From Streptomyces albireticuli (lineage in GTDB: Bacteria > Actinomycetota > Actinomycetes > Streptomycetales > Streptomycetaceae), in contig NZ_CP021744.1 of the NCBI RefSeq assembly GCF_002192455.1, positions 4,308,001 to 4,372,000 of the forward strand: a stretch of DNA of 64,000 bases, written 5' to 3'. Under the pieces are notes generated by a model that saw nothing but the letters and a program-made list of their open reading frames with translations, did no database searches and was not told the origin of the DNA. Positions 1 through 8,808 of the stretch are shown here, in pieces. Positions within the stretch are counted from its first letter, which is position 1. Every line of letters starts with the position of its first letter. The position numbers and the translations under genes were made by a program.

Positions 1-1
1 G

Positions 2-145
2 ATCGCGCTCCTGCTCTTCCTGGGCGTCTACCCCAAGCCGCTGACCGAGATCATCGACCCCGCGGTCGGCCACACGATGTCGCAGGTCGAGAAGTCCGAC
101 CCCAAGCCCGATGTCCCTGTGAACGAAGCGGAGGCCGCGAAGTGA
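2..145 (+). CDS. nuoM: NADH-quinone oxidoreductase subunit M, 3' end only
   Basis: Only the last 47 codons are present; the gene runs in from the left edge. The frame opens with a hydrophobic stretch (IALLLFLGVYPKPLTEIIDP) typical of the end of the last antiporter-like helix of NuoM, followed by an acidic and basic cytoplasmic tail. Its TGA overlaps the GTG of the next gene (GTGA), and that gene is nuoN, so this is the end of the main complex I operon. NuoM is a proton-pumping membrane subunit. The assignment rests on the short C-terminal sequence and on the position before nuoN. Confidence 0.85.
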   Translation: MALLLFLGVYPKPLTEIIDPAVGHTMSQVEKSDPKPDVPVNEAEAAK

Positions 146-1794
146 GTTCCGCAGCATCCGTCCACAGCCTGTGGACGGCCGCGGCCGACACGCCGCAGAA
201 GATCCCGGCCCCGCAGATCGAGTACGCCCAGCTGGCACCGACGCTGATCGTGCTCGGCGCGGCCGTCCTCGGCATTCTCGTCGAAGCGTTCCTGCCCCGC
301 CGCACCCGCTACACCGCGCAGCTGCTGCTGACGACCGTCGGGCTGATCGCGGCGTTCGCCGCCGTGATCGCCCTGGCCGCCGGGGGGTACGGCACGGACA
401 AGGCGCACATCGCCGCCATGGGCGCCGTCGCCGTCGACGGCCCGGCGCTCTTCCTCCAGGGGACCCTCCTCCTGGTCTCCCTGATCGCCGTGTTCACCTT
501 CGCCGAGCGGCGGCTGGACCCGGCGGCGCACGGCCGGCGCGTGGACTCCTTCGCCGCGCAGGGCGCGGCCGTCCCGGGCGGCGAGGCCGAGCAGGAGGCG
601 GTCAAGGCGGGCTTCACCACCACCGAGGTCTTCCCGCTGGTGCTCTTCGCGGTCGGCGGCATGCTCGTCTTCCCCGCGGCGAACGACCTGCTGACCCTGT
701 TCGTGGCCCTGGAGGTGTTCTCCCTCCCGCTGTACGTGCTGTGCGCGCTGGCCCGCCGGCAGCGGCTGATGTCGCAGGAGTCGGCGGTCAAGTACTTCCT
801 GCTCGGCGCGTTCTCCTCGGCGTTCCTGCTCTTCGGCGTCGCCCTGCTGTACGGCTACGCCGGCACGGTCTCGTACGCGGGCATCGCCGACGTGGTGAAC
901 GGCACCACCCGGTCCGTCGACCCGGCCCTGGCCTCGACGACGGGCAACGACGCCCTGCTGCTCATCGGCGGCGCGCTGGTCCTGATGGGCCTGCTCTTCA
1001 AGGTCGGCGCGGTCCCGTTCCACATGTGGACGCCCGACGTCTACCAAGGGGCGCCCACGCCGGTCACGGGCTTCATGGCCGCCGCCACCAAGGTCGCCGC
1101 CTTCGGCGCCCTGCTGCGGCTGCTCTACGTGGTCCTGCCCGGCCTGCGCTGGGACTGGCGCCCGGTGATGTGGGGCGTCGCGATCGTCACCATGGTCGTC
1201 GGCGCGATCGTGGCGGTCACCCAGACGGACGTGAAGCGGCTCCTCGCCTACTCCTCCATCGCCCACGCGGGGTTCATCCTCGCCGGTGTCACGGCCGCCA
1301 GCCCCGAGGGCGTCTCCTCCGTCCTCTTCTATCTGGTCACCTACGCCTTCGTGACGCTGGGCGCGTTCGCCGTGGTGACGCTCGTCCGCGACGCGGGCGG
1401 CGAGGCGACGCACCTGTCGAAGTGGGCGGGGCTCGGGCGCCGTTCGCCGCTCGTGGCGGCCGTCTTCGCGATCTTCCTGCTGGCCTTCGCCGGCATCCCG
1501 CTCACCAGCGGTTTCGCGGGCAAGTTCGCGGTCTTCAAGGCCGCGGCCGAGAGCGGGGCGGCGCCGCTGGTCATCGTCGGTGTGCTGTCCTCGGCGGTCG
1601 CCGCGTTCTTCTACGTCCGGGTGATCGTGCTGATGTTCTTCAGCGAGCCGAAGGCCGACGGGCCGACGGTCGCCGTGCCGAGCGCGCTGACCTCCACGGC
1701 CATCGCGGTCGGCGTCGCGCTGACGGTGGTGCTCGGTGTGGCGCCGCAGTACTTCCTGGAACTCGCGGGGCAGGCGGGTACGTTCGTCCGCTGA
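142..1794 (+). CDS. nuoN: NADH-quinone oxidoreductase subunit N (main operon copy)
   Basis: This 550-residue membrane protein is the last subunit of the main respiratory complex I operon. It is one of three antiporter-like subunits that move protons across the cytoplasmic membrane. The key charged positions of the family are visible: a glutamate in FVALEVFSLP on a core helix, and a lysine in LFKVGAVPFHMWTPD on the broken helix. GTG 142 overlaps the nuoM stop, and a GGAGG stands 8 bases before it. A second, divergent nuoN lies at 31349-32881. A 17-bp perfect hairpin follows the stop. Confidence 0.95.
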   Translation: MSSAASVHSLWTAAADTPQKIPAPQIEYAQLAPTLIVLGAAVLGILVEAFLPRRTRYTAQLLLTTVGLIAAFAAVIALAAGGYGTDKAHIAAMGAVAVDGPALFLQGTLLLVSLIAVFTFAERRLDPAAHGRRVDSFAAQGAAVPGGEAEQEAVKAGFTTTEVFPLVLFAVGGMLVFPAANDLLTLFVALEVFSLPLYVLCALARRQRLMSQESAVKYFLLGAFSSAFLLFGVALLYGYAGTVSYAGIADVVNGTTRSVDPALASTTGNDALLLIGGALVLMGLLFKVGAVPFHMWTPDVYQGAPTPVTGFMAAATKVAAFGALLRLLYVVLPGLRWDWRPVMWGVAIVTMVVGAIVAVTQTDVKRLLAYSSIAHAGFILAGVTAASPEGVSSVLFYLVTYAFVTLGAFAVVTLVRDAGGEATHLSKWAGLGRRSPLVAAVFAIFLLAFAGIPLTSGFAGKFAVFKAAAESGAAPLVIVGVLSSAVAAFFYVRVIVLMFFSEPKADGPTVAVPSALTSTAIAVGVALTVVLGVAPQYFLELAGQAGTFVR

Positions 1795-1813
1795 CCGGCG
1801 CCCCCGTACGAGA

Positions 1814-1852
1814 CCGTCGCCCGGCACCCCGAGGAGGGGTGCCGGGCGACGG
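1814..1852. terminator. Bidirectional terminator hairpin between nuoN and the lipoprotein gene
   Basis: A perfect 17-bp stem (1814-1830 with 1836-1852) closes a GAGGA loop. It lies between two converging genes, so it can end transcription from both sides. There is no long U tract, as is usual in Streptomyces. Confidence 0.85.
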
Positions 1853-1872
1853 CGCGTCGTGCTGCGGGTGGC

Positions 1873-2373
1873 TCAGCCGATCTTGCCGGGGAGGCCGGCC
1901 GCCGGCTTGCCGTCCGTGCCCACGGCCTTCGTGAAGGTGTCCTCCTTGCCGGAGGCCCAGGCCACCGTCAGGGAGCCTGCGTCGACACCCTTGACGGTGC
2001 CGGAGGCGTACTGGTCGCCTTGCTTGCACTTGAAGGCGAGGGTCACCGGCTTCGCGGAGTCGTTCACCGTGCCGGTGCAGGACTGCCCCGGGCCGCTGAG
2101 CGCCGCGGTCCTGCCCGCGAAGGACAGGACCAGGAAGCTGTTGTCCTGGAGCTTGCCCTTCGACCAGCCGCCGGCCAGCTTGGCGGCCGTGACGTCGCCG
2201 CCGGACTTGGCCGGGTCCTCGGCCGGCGCCTGACTCGGGGCCTTCGGCGCGTCGGCCGGCGGTGTGGCCTGGGCGGGCTCCTTGGCGCCGCCGTCCTTGC
2301 TCTCGCTGCCGCAACCGGTCATCAGCACAGCGGCGATGATCGCCGCCCCCGTGATCTGTACTGCCTTGCGCAC
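1873..2373 (-). CDS. Small secreted lipoprotein, function unknown
   Basis: The protein has 166 residues when started at GTG 2373, which has AAAGGG six bases upstream. That start gives a textbook signal peptide: MRKAV, a hydrophobic core, then the lipobox LMTGC. A start 11 codons further out (2406) would put charged residues before the signal and is less likely. After the lipid cysteine comes a linker rich in Pro, Ala, Gly and Lys, then a domain of about 80 residues with alternating polar and hydrophobic stretches that looks like beta structure and contains two cysteines (QSCTG and FKCKQG). I do not recognise the domain. It is probably anchored outside the membrane. Confidence 0.75.
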   Translation of the reverse strand: MRKAVQITGAAIIAAVLMTGCGSESKDGGAKEPAQATPPADAPKAPSQAPAEDPAKSGGDVTAAKLAGGWSKGKLQDNSFLVLSFAGRTAALSGPGQSCTGTVNDSAKPVTLAFKCKQGDQYASGTVKGVDAGSLTVAWASGKEDTFTKAVGTDGKPAAGLPGKIG

Positions 2374-2448
2374 GTGCGCCCTTTCGTCTCCATTGGATCT
2401 GGACACGACAAGTTAGCAGCCTTGATCGCGGGTTCCGGAACCTCGCGT

Positions 2449-3135
2449 TCAGTCGCCGCCGCCCCCGCCGCCGTCGCCCCCACCGGAGTCGCCCCCGCCG
2501 CCGCTGCCGTCCGACTGGTCCCGCTGCACATTGCGGTGGACCGCCTTGGCCGCCCAATCGGCGTGCACGAGACGCCGCATGGCCTTGCGCTCGGTCCGCA
2601 TGTCCCAGCCCGGGTAGAGCCGGCCGGCCGCGCCGACCGCCGACACCAGGGCGGCCAGGGCGCGCGAGCGGGGATCGGGGAAGCCCGCGACGCGGGCCGC
2701 GTCGAAGCGCTGCCGCGCCGCCGTCGTCAGGTCGGCCGGGCCGACGGGGTAGCGGTTGTAGGGGAAGACGCCCAGGAACCGGCGGCGGTGCACGCGCAGC
2801 GCCCGCCGCTCCACCAGCCGGGTCAGCCAGGGCTCCTCCATGTGCTTGGCCGCGCTGCGCACCCAGCGGTGCGTCTTCGGCCCCCGGGTGCCGGCGGCCG
2901 GCAGGCTCGCCGTCGCCATCGCCAGCAGCGGGTCACGGGGCCCGGCCGGCCCGAGCACGACCGGACGCCCGTACTGCTCCATCACCTGGCCGCGCAGCCG
3001 GAGTTCGGCGAGCACGGCGCCGGCGACGCCGTACTCCAGGGCCCCCGGCATGCACAGCCGCCGGCCGTCCTCCGGGTGGAAGCAGAGCAACAGCAGTTCC
3101 TCGGGCAGCGTGAGGCCGGGGGCGTCCTGGGTCAT
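2449..3135 (-). CDS. GPP34 (GOLPH3-like) family protein
   Basis: This 228-residue protein starts with TLPEELLLLCFHPEDGR, the N-terminal signature of the GPP34 family. In eukaryotes these are Golgi phosphoinositide-binding proteins; Streptomyces carry many paralogues of unknown role. The middle is helical, and the last 25 or so residues are a Gly/Asp/Ser tail. Its ATG overlaps the stop of the upstream fumarylacetoacetase gene (ATGA), so the two are translationally coupled, although no functional link is obvious. Confidence 0.8.
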   Translation of the reverse strand: MTQDAPGLTLPEELLLLCFHPEDGRRLCMPGALEYGVAGAVLAELRLRGQVMEQYGRPVVLGPAGPRDPLLAMATASLPAAGTRGPKTHRWVRSAAKHMEEPWLTRLVERRALRVHRRRFLGVFPYNRYPVGPADLTTAARQRFDAARVAGFPDPRSRALAALVSAVGAAGRLYPGWDMRTERKAMRRLVHADWAAKAVHRNVQRDQSDGSGGGGDSGGGDGGGGGGD

Positions 3136-4316
3136 GGCGCGGCGGTCCCGTGGGCGGGCACGACACGGCCGGTGACCTCGCCGAGGCCGATGCGGGCACC
3201 GCCGGGGCCGGGGGCCCAGGCGGTGAGGGTGACCACGTCACCGTCCGCCAGGTAGGGGCCCTTGCCCTCGGTGAGCTCCAGCAGGCAGCCGCGCTGGTCC
3301 GGCTCGGGGCCGCTGACCGTGCCGGAGGCGAAGAAGTCGCCGGTGCGCAGGGAGGCGCCGTTGACCGTCATATGGGCGAGCTGCTGGGCGGCCGTCCAGT
3401 ACATGGACGCGAACGGCGGCCGGGAGACCGTCTCGCCGTTGATGGTGACCTCGATGCGCAGGTCGATGCCGCCCGGCTCGGCGGCGGCGTCGTCGAGGTA
3501 GGGCAGCAGCGGGTACGTGCGCTCCGGCGGCGCGGTGCGGGCCTCGTCGAAGGCGTCGAGCGGGGTGATCCACGCGGAGACGGAGGTGGCGAAGGACTTG
3601 CCGAGGAACGGGCCGAGCGGCACGTACTCCCACGCCTGGATGTCGCGGGCCGACCAGTCGTTGACCAGGCAGACGCCGAAGACGTGCTCCCGGAAGTCAC
3701 CGAGCGCGACCGGGGTGTTGGCGGGCGCGGGGGTGCCGACGACGAAGCCCACCTCGGCCTCGATGTCCAGCCGCAGCGAGGGACCGAAGGACGGTACGGC
3801 GTCGCCGGGGGCCTTGCGCTGGCCCTGCGGGCGGATCACCTCGGTGCCGGAGACCACGACCGTGCCGGCGCGGCCGTGGTAACCGATGGGCAGGTGCTTC
3901 CAGTTGGGCGTGAGGGGCTCGCTGTCCGGGCGGAAGATCCGGCCGACGTTGGTGGCGTGGTGCTCGCTGGCGTAGAAGTCGACGTAGTCGGCGACCTCGA
4001 ACGGCAGGTGCAGCGTCACGTCCTCCAGCGGGAGCAGTGGGCCGTCGGTCAGCCAGCCGCGCACCTCGGCGCGGACGGCCTGCCAGACGGGCCGGCCCGC
4101 GGCCAGCAGCGGGTTGAGCGTCGGCCGGTCCAGCAGGCCGGCGTGCGCGGAGCCGTGGGCGGCGGCCGCGGCGGCGGCGTCGAGCACCCGGTCGCCGTAG
4201 CGGACGCCGATCCGGCGGCGGTCCGGGGCGTCGGCGGTGCTGAACACGCCGTACGGGAGGGTGTCCGCGCCGAAGGGGTCGCCTTCGGCAAGCTCGCGGG
4301 GGCTCTGCTGGGACAT
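3132..4316 (-). CDS. fahA: Fumarylacetoacetase
   Basis: This enzyme hydrolyses fumarylacetoacetate to fumarate and acetoacetate, the last step of tyrosine and homogentisate breakdown. The 394-residue length fits the family. The metal-binding set is visible: an aspartate in YVDFYAS, two glutamates in LDIEAEVGF, and an aspartate in VNDWSARDIQAWEY, which leads into the conserved PLGPFLGKSF. The catalytic region after DFYASEHHATNVG is also typical. It is the first gene of a two-gene unit with the GPP34 gene. Other tyrosine-degradation genes are not in the window. Confidence 0.95.
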   Translation of the reverse strand: MSQQSPRELAEGDPFGADTLPYGVFSTADAPDRRRIGVRYGDRVLDAAAAAAAHGSAHAGLLDRPTLNPLLAAGRPVWQAVRAEVRGWLTDGPLLPLEDVTLHLPFEVADYVDFYASEHHATNVGRIFRPDSEPLTPNWKHLPIGYHGRAGTVVVSGTEVIRPQGQRKAPGDAVPSFGPSLRLDIEAEVGFVVGTPAPANTPVALGDFREHVFGVCLVNDWSARDIQAWEYVPLGPFLGKSFATSVSAWITPLDAFDEARTAPPERTYPLLPYLDDAAAEPGGIDLRIEVTINGETVSRPPFASMYWTAAQQLAHMTVNGASLRTGDFFASGTVSGPEPDQRGCLLELTEGKGPYLADGDVVTLTAWAPGPGGARIGLGEVTGRVVPAHGTAAP

Positions 4317-4669
4317 GGTGACGCAGCCTCGCTCTCTCCTGGACGCTCCTGGGAGCCTGGTGGCCCCGGTGGCGGGCCCGTGCCCACATTACGTGCTGGC
4401 GGCCGCCAGACAAGGGGTGGCCGGGGGCGGCTTCGGCCGGGCGCCTCCGGGTGCGCCCGGCGTGCCCGGAGCGCCACGCGCCGGTCGTGTGACCCCGTTC
4501 CGGGGACTCCCCGAACTAATGCGCCCCACCTGCCCGAACCGCTGTCCGACCGCTCACTAAAGAGCTAGCAATGTCCGGTAATTCCTTGCTGGAGGCGGCG
4601 ATTCCGAAGTAGCGTCCTTAGTCGGGTCACGCACAGTGGGGGGGCCGCTGCGGCTGGTGGCCGAGGGGG
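4317..4669. other. Divergent intergenic region, fahA / ATP-grasp gene
   Basis: This 353-bp gene-free stretch lies between divergent genes. It holds an imperfect palindrome at 4497-4516 (GTTC and GAAC flanking GGGG and CCCC) that could be an operator for fahA. It also holds a weak promoter-like pair for the rightward gene: TTGCTG at 4586-4591 and TAGCGT at 4610-4615, spaced 18 bp. Base composition is lower in GC around 4550-4620, as expected for a promoter. I see no coding potential. Confidence 0.45.
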
Positions 4670-5929
4670 ATGCTGGTGGCGAGCAGGAGCACGCCCATCG
4701 CGGCGGACCGGACCGTTCCAGGGCTGATAGTGAAGATCGGCAACTACCCCCTCCACCACGGTGGTGTCGGTGCGATACGCAGCCTCGGCAGACTCGGTGT
4801 CCCGGTGTACGCCGTCACCGAGGACCGCTGGACGCCCGCCGCCGCCTCCCGTTATCTGCGGCAGGGGTTCGTCTGGCCCACCACGGGCACCGAGCGGCCC
4901 GAGGTGCTCGTCGAGGGTCTGCTGAGGATAGGGCACAGGATCGGCCGCCCCAGCGTCCTGCTGCCCACCGACGACGAGGCGGCCGTGCTGATCGCGGAGC
5001 ACGCGGAGCAGTTGTCCGGCACCTTCCTCTTCCCGCCCGTGGACCGCGAGTTGCCCCGCAGGCTCGCGAGCAAGCAAGGGCTGCACGAGCTCTGTGTGGA
5101 GCACGGGGTGCCCTCCCCGGAGGCCCTCTTCCCCGCGTCGTTCGAGGAAATCGAGGAGTACGCGGCGCGCGCCCGCTTCCCCCTCGTCGCCAAGAACCGG
5201 GAGGCGTTCGAGCGGCGCCGCAAGCCCGCCGTGCACGGCACCACCCGCATCGGCGGCCCCCGGGAGCTGCTGGCCCTCGCGCGCGGCTGGGGCCCCTCGC
5301 CCGGCGTGATCCTCCAGGAGTACCTGCCCCGCGAGGACGCCGAGGACTGGATCGTGCACGCCTATTTCGACGGCCGGAGCACCCCGCTGGCGATGTTCAC
5401 GGGCGTGAAGGTGCGCTCCTGGCCGCCGCACGCGGGGATGACGGCCCACGCCTACGTCGTGGAGAACGCCGAACTGGCCGACATGGCCGCCCAGTTCATC
5501 AAGCAGATCGGCTTCTGCGGCGTCATCGACCTCGACTGGCGGTTCGACCGCAGGGACGGCCGGTACAAACTCCTGGACTTCAACCCCCGGATGGGCGCGC
5601 AGTTCCGGCTCTTCGAGAGCACCGCCGGCGTCGACGTCGTGCGGGCCCAGCACCTCGACCTGACCGGCCGCACGGTCCCCGAGGGCGAGCAGACCGACGG
5701 CCGGCGGTTCGTCGTGGAGAACATCGACCTGCCCGCCCTGCTCGCCTACCGCCGCAGCGGCTACACCACCCCCCACGCGCCCGCGCGCGCCACCGGCACG
5801 GAGTTCGCCTGGGCCGCGCGGGACGACATCAAGCCCTTCTTCACCATGCTCGCCCGGTTCGTGCGGCCGGGCGTGCGGCACCTTTGGCAGCTGTGGCGCT
5901 CCCGCCGTGCCGCTGCCGTCGTCGAGTAA
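4670..5929 (+). CDS. ATP-grasp superfamily ligase (carboxylate-amine ligase-like)
   Basis: This 419-residue protein has the layout of an ATP-grasp enzyme. It has an N-terminal alpha/beta domain (IVKIGNYPLHHGGVGAIRSLGRLGVPVYAVTED), a nucleotide-binding lysine in FPLVAKNREAF, an ILQEYLP strand, and the C-terminal metal/ATP motif LLDFNPRMGAQFRLFE. Such enzymes join a carboxylate to an amine or other nucleophile through an acyl phosphate. The substrate cannot be read from the sequence. ATG 4670 is very close to GAGGGGG, and GTG 4676, six bases after it, may be the real start. The flavoprotein gene follows 19 bp later and probably acts in the same pathway. Confidence 0.8.
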   Translation: MLVASRSTPIAADRTVPGLIVKIGNYPLHHGGVGAIRSLGRLGVPVYAVTEDRWTPAAASRYLRQGFVWPTTGTERPEVLVEGLLRIGHRIGRPSVLLPTDDEAAVLIAEHAEQLSGTFLFPPVDRELPRRLASKQGLHELCVEHGVPSPEALFPASFEEIEEYAARARFPLVAKNREAFERRRKPAVHGTTRIGGPRELLALARGWGPSPGVILQEYLPREDAEDWIVHAYFDGRSTPLAMFTGVKVRSWPPHAGMTAHAYVVENAELADMAAQFIKQIGFCGVIDLDWRFDRRDGRYKLLDFNPRMGAQFRLFESTAGVDVVRAQHLDLTGRTVPEGEQTDGRRFVVENIDLPALLAYRRSGYTTPHAPARATGTEFAWAARDDIKPFFTMLARFVRPGVRHLWQLWRSRRAAAVVE

Positions 5930-5948
5930 CGCCCTGGGAGGGGAATCC

Positions 5949-7151
5949 GTGGCACTTCCGGTAGCAGTCATCGGAGCCGGACCGTACGGTCTGTCGACCG
6001 CCGCCCATCTGAGGGCGCACGGCATGAGCACCCGCGTCTTCGGTTCGCCGATGGTGAGCTGGCGCGAGCACATGCCCGTCGGCATGCTCCTGAAATCCAC
6101 CCCCGTCGCCTCCAGCATCGATGCCCCGCAGCCCGGTCACACCCTCCTCGACTTCTGCCGGAGCACCGGCGAGCGGCGGTACGAGTCGGACTGGGACGCC
6201 ATCCCGGTGGAGACCTTCGCCCGCTACGGACTGTGGTTCCAGGAGCGCCTGGTGCCCGATCTGGAGCAGGTGCGGGTGGTCTCCGTCGACCGCCGGGCGC
6301 AGGGCTTCGAGCTGAAGCTGGACTCCGGGGAGCAGTTCACGGCCCGCGCGGTGGTCGTGGCGACGGGCCTGAGCGGACTCGCGACGCTGCCGCCCGAGCT
6401 GGCCGCGGCGGTGCCCGACGGCCCCTCGGCGAGCGGGCCGGTCTCGCACAGCTCGCACCACCGCGACCTGTCCCGCTTCACCGGCAAGGACGTGGTCGTC
6501 GTCGGCGCCGGGCAGTCCGCCCTGGAGACCGCCGTGCTGCTGGCCGACGCCGGGGCCGCTTCCGTGCGGATCGTCGCCCGCCGGAGGGGAGCGGTCCGGT
6601 TCGGTGCCGCGCCGGACGGCCAGTCGCTGCGCAAGCCCGACACCCCCTTCGGGCGGGCCTGGTCGCTCTACGCCTTCTCGTATCACGCGGACGCTTTCCG
6701 CCATCTTCCGGCGCCGTCCCGGAAGTACCTCGTCCAGCGGGTGCTGGGACCGCTGGGCGCCTGGTGGCTGCGCGACCGCTTCATCGGCCGGGTCCAGGTC
6801 TCCGAGGGGAAGCGGATCGTCCGGGCACGGGTGGACGAGGGCCGTCCGGTGCTCACCCTGGCCGGTGAGAACGGCGTCACCGAGGGCGAGCTCGCCGCCG
6901 ACCACGTCGTCGCCGCGACCGGCTACCGCATGGACCTCGCGGCCCTGGACTTCCTCGGCCACGGCCTGCGCACCCGCCTCGTGGCCGCCGCGGGCGGCCC
7001 CCGGCTGGGCCCCGGCTACCGCTCCTCGGTGCCGGGCCTGTTCTTCACGGGCCTGCCGGCCGCGGCCAGCTACGGCCCCGTGATGCGCTTCGTCTGCGGC
7101 ACGGAGTACGCGTCGCCGCGCCTGGCCAAGGCGGTGGGCGCACTGTCGTAG
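5949..7151 (+). CDS. FAD/NAD(P)-dependent oxidoreductase
   Basis: This 400-residue flavoprotein starts at GTG 5949, with GGGAGGGG five bases upstream; a start 14 codons earlier lacks this site. It has two dinucleotide-binding folds: an FAD site VIGAGPYGLS at the very N-terminus, and an NAD(P) site VVVGAGQSALE near residue 180. The C-terminal ATGYRMDL is the usual end motif of this monooxygenase-like class, which resembles flavin-containing and N-hydroxylating monooxygenases. It forms a two-gene unit with the ATP-grasp gene. The substrate is unknown. Confidence 0.82.
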   Translation: MALPVAVIGAGPYGLSTAAHLRAHGMSTRVFGSPMVSWREHMPVGMLLKSTPVASSIDAPQPGHTLLDFCRSTGERRYESDWDAIPVETFARYGLWFQERLVPDLEQVRVVSVDRRAQGFELKLDSGEQFTARAVVVATGLSGLATLPPELAAAVPDGPSASGPVSHSSHHRDLSRFTGKDVVVVGAGQSALETAVLLADAGAASVRIVARRRGAVRFGAAPDGQSLRKPDTPFGRAWSLYAFSYHADAFRHLPAPSRKYLVQRVLGPLGAWWLRDRFIGRVQVSEGKRIVRARVDEGRPVLTLAGENGVTEGELAADHVVAATGYRMDLAALDFLGHGLRTRLVAAAGGPRLGPGYRSSVPGLFFTGLPAAASYGPVMRFVCGTEYASPRLAKAVGALS

Positions 7152-7156
7152 CGGGT

Positions 7157-7214
7157 GCGGGCCCGCCCCGGGCGGGCCCGCTCACGCTCCCCGCCCCCGT
7201 GGGCGGGGAGCGTG
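7157..7214 (+). terminator. Double terminator hairpin after the flavoprotein gene
   Basis: There are two consecutive hairpins. One is a GC palindrome at 7157-7181. The other is a perfect 14-bp stem, 7183-7196 with 7201-7214, closing a CCGT loop. They stand just after the stop codon of the oxidoreductase gene. Confidence 0.85.
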
Positions 7215-7472
7215 GCCGAAGGACCGCGCCGCGGGGGTTACCGGCCCCGCGGCGGGGCGCGATACTCCTGCCACGGCGGCGCGTGGCCGCCGGGGCGGCC
7301 GGCCGCCGGGAGGCGACCGCGTGTGACGGGGTGTGACGGGAGGCGTCGGCGGAGAGCGATCGAAGAGGCAGGCGCCCACGGTGATCGACAGCCGACCGGA
7401 TACGCTGACTTTCGGTAGAGACAGCGACACATCGACAATCCCCGTGTTCGCAGGCAGACAGGAGTACCCCTC
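7215..7472. other. Intergenic region upstream of polyprenyl synthase gene
   Basis: Together with the preceding terminator, this forms a 321-bp gene-free interval. Apart from a ribosome binding site (CAGGAG) just before 7473, I see no clear promoter hexamers and no coding potential. Confidence 0.4.
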
Positions 7473-8483
7473 GTGACCGTCGTCGGGCCTTTCGGGCTGA
7501 GCGTGCGGGACCAGGCTCTTGAAGCCGATGTCCAGGCCGGTCTGGCCGCTGTCGAGGAGGGCCTCCTGGAGGCCACCAAGAGCGACGTGCCCTTCATCAC
7601 CGAGGCCGCGCAGCACCTCGTACGAGCCGGCGGCAAGCGGTTCCGGCCGCTGCTGGTGATGCTCGCCGCCCAGTTCGGCGACCCCTACGCCCCGGGCGTC
7701 GTGCCCTCGGCCGTCGTGGTCGAGCTCACCCACCTGGCCACGCTCTACCACGACGACGTCATGGACGAGGCCGAGGTGCGGCGCGGCGTGGACAGCGCCA
7801 ACGCCCGCTGGGGCAACTCCGTGGCCGTCCTCACCGGCGACTTCCTCTTCTCCCGCGCCTCGCACATCCTGGCCGACCTCGGCCCGGAGGCCGTCCGCAT
7901 CCAGGCCGAGGCGTTCGAGCGGCTGGTGACGGGCCAGATCCTGGAGACGGCCGGACCGCGCGACGGCCGCGACCCCATCGAGCACTACCTCGACGTCATC
8001 GCCGGCAAGACCGGCTCGCTGATCGCCGTCGCCGGGCGGTACGGCGCGATGATGTCCGGCGCCGACGAGCGCACGATCGACATCCTCACCCACTACGGCG
8101 AGCGCCTCGGCACCGCCTTCCAGCTCGCCGACGACGTCCTCGACATCGCCAGCGACTCCCACGAGTCGGGCAAGACCCCCGGCACCGACCTGCGCGAGGG
8201 CATCCCCACGCTGCCCGTGCTGCACCTGCGCGCCCAGGCGGCCGCCACCGGCGCGGCCGACGACCTCCAGCTGTGCGAGCTGCTCGACGGCGACCTCACC
8301 GACGACACCCTGCACGCCGAGGTGCTGCGTCGGCTGCGCGCCCACCCGGCCCTGGAGCAGGCCCGGCGCGACACCATCCGCTACGCCCAGGAGGCGCGGG
8401 CCATCCTGGCCCCGCTGCCCGACTGCTACGCCAAGGCCGCGCTGGAGAACCTCTGCGACGCGGTCGTGCACCGCGCGGGCTGA
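7473..8483 (+). CDS. Polyprenyl diphosphate synthase (likely menaquinone side chain)
   Basis: This 336-residue trans-isoprenyl diphosphate synthase adds isopentenyl diphosphate units to a growing allylic diphosphate. Both aspartate-rich motifs are present: DDVMD at residues 94-98 and DDVLD at about 220-224. GGKRFRP, at residues 53-59, is the usual substrate-binding loop. No bulky residue sits at positions that would stop chain growth early, and the length fits long-chain (C35-C45) synthases. Its place near the complex I genes suits a role in making the menaquinone tail; this is inferred. The start is GTG with CAGGAG upstream. Confidence 0.88.
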   Translation: MTVVGPFGLSVRDQALEADVQAGLAAVEEGLLEATKSDVPFITEAAQHLVRAGGKRFRPLLVMLAAQFGDPYAPGVVPSAVVVELTHLATLYHDDVMDEAEVRRGVDSANARWGNSVAVLTGDFLFSRASHILADLGPEAVRIQAEAFERLVTGQILETAGPRDGRDPIEHYLDVIAGKTGSLIAVAGRYGAMMSGADERTIDILTHYGERLGTAFQLADDVLDIASDSHESGKTPGTDLREGIPTLPVLHLRAQAAATGAADDLQLCELLDGDLTDDTLHAEVLRRLRAHPALEQARRDTIRYAQEARAILAPLPDCYAKAALENLCDAVVHRAG

Positions 8484-8808
8484 TCCGCCCTGCTCCGCCG
8501 GGGGCCCGGACGGCCGTGCCGCCCGTGCTCCCCGTGTCTCCTGACGCCTCCCGGTGCCCCTGGGAACGGCAGGGTCCCCCGTCCGGGTGGCGCCCCCTTA
8601 AGGGGCGTCATACCCGAGAGGTACGCGGACTTGATCCCGTCGGCTGATGACCCGGCGGGGTGGGGTTTGGTGGAATCGAGAGCGTCATGAGCCGGGGAAA
8701 AACCTCCGGTTCCCCGTTCCACCACCGAGCGGCCGGGCCACAATGAGCCTGGGGGGTGGGCGAGTGCAGGACGCGTGACGGCCGCCGCCGACGACGGAGG
8801 TAGAGCAG
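8484..8808. other. Intergenic region between polyprenyl synthase and LolA-like gene
   Basis: This is 325 bp without a gene. It contains the palindrome CCCCTTAAGGGG at 8594-8605, which also forms a CGCCCC/GGGGCG stem and may end the upstream transcript or act as an operator. A GGAGG ribosome binding site precedes ATG 8809. I cannot identify a convincing promoter. Confidence 0.45.

Noticed and set aside
28..1827. 599-codon open frame opposite nuoN
   Set aside because: Arg/Glu/Gly-rich antisense shadow; nuoN has all family motifs.
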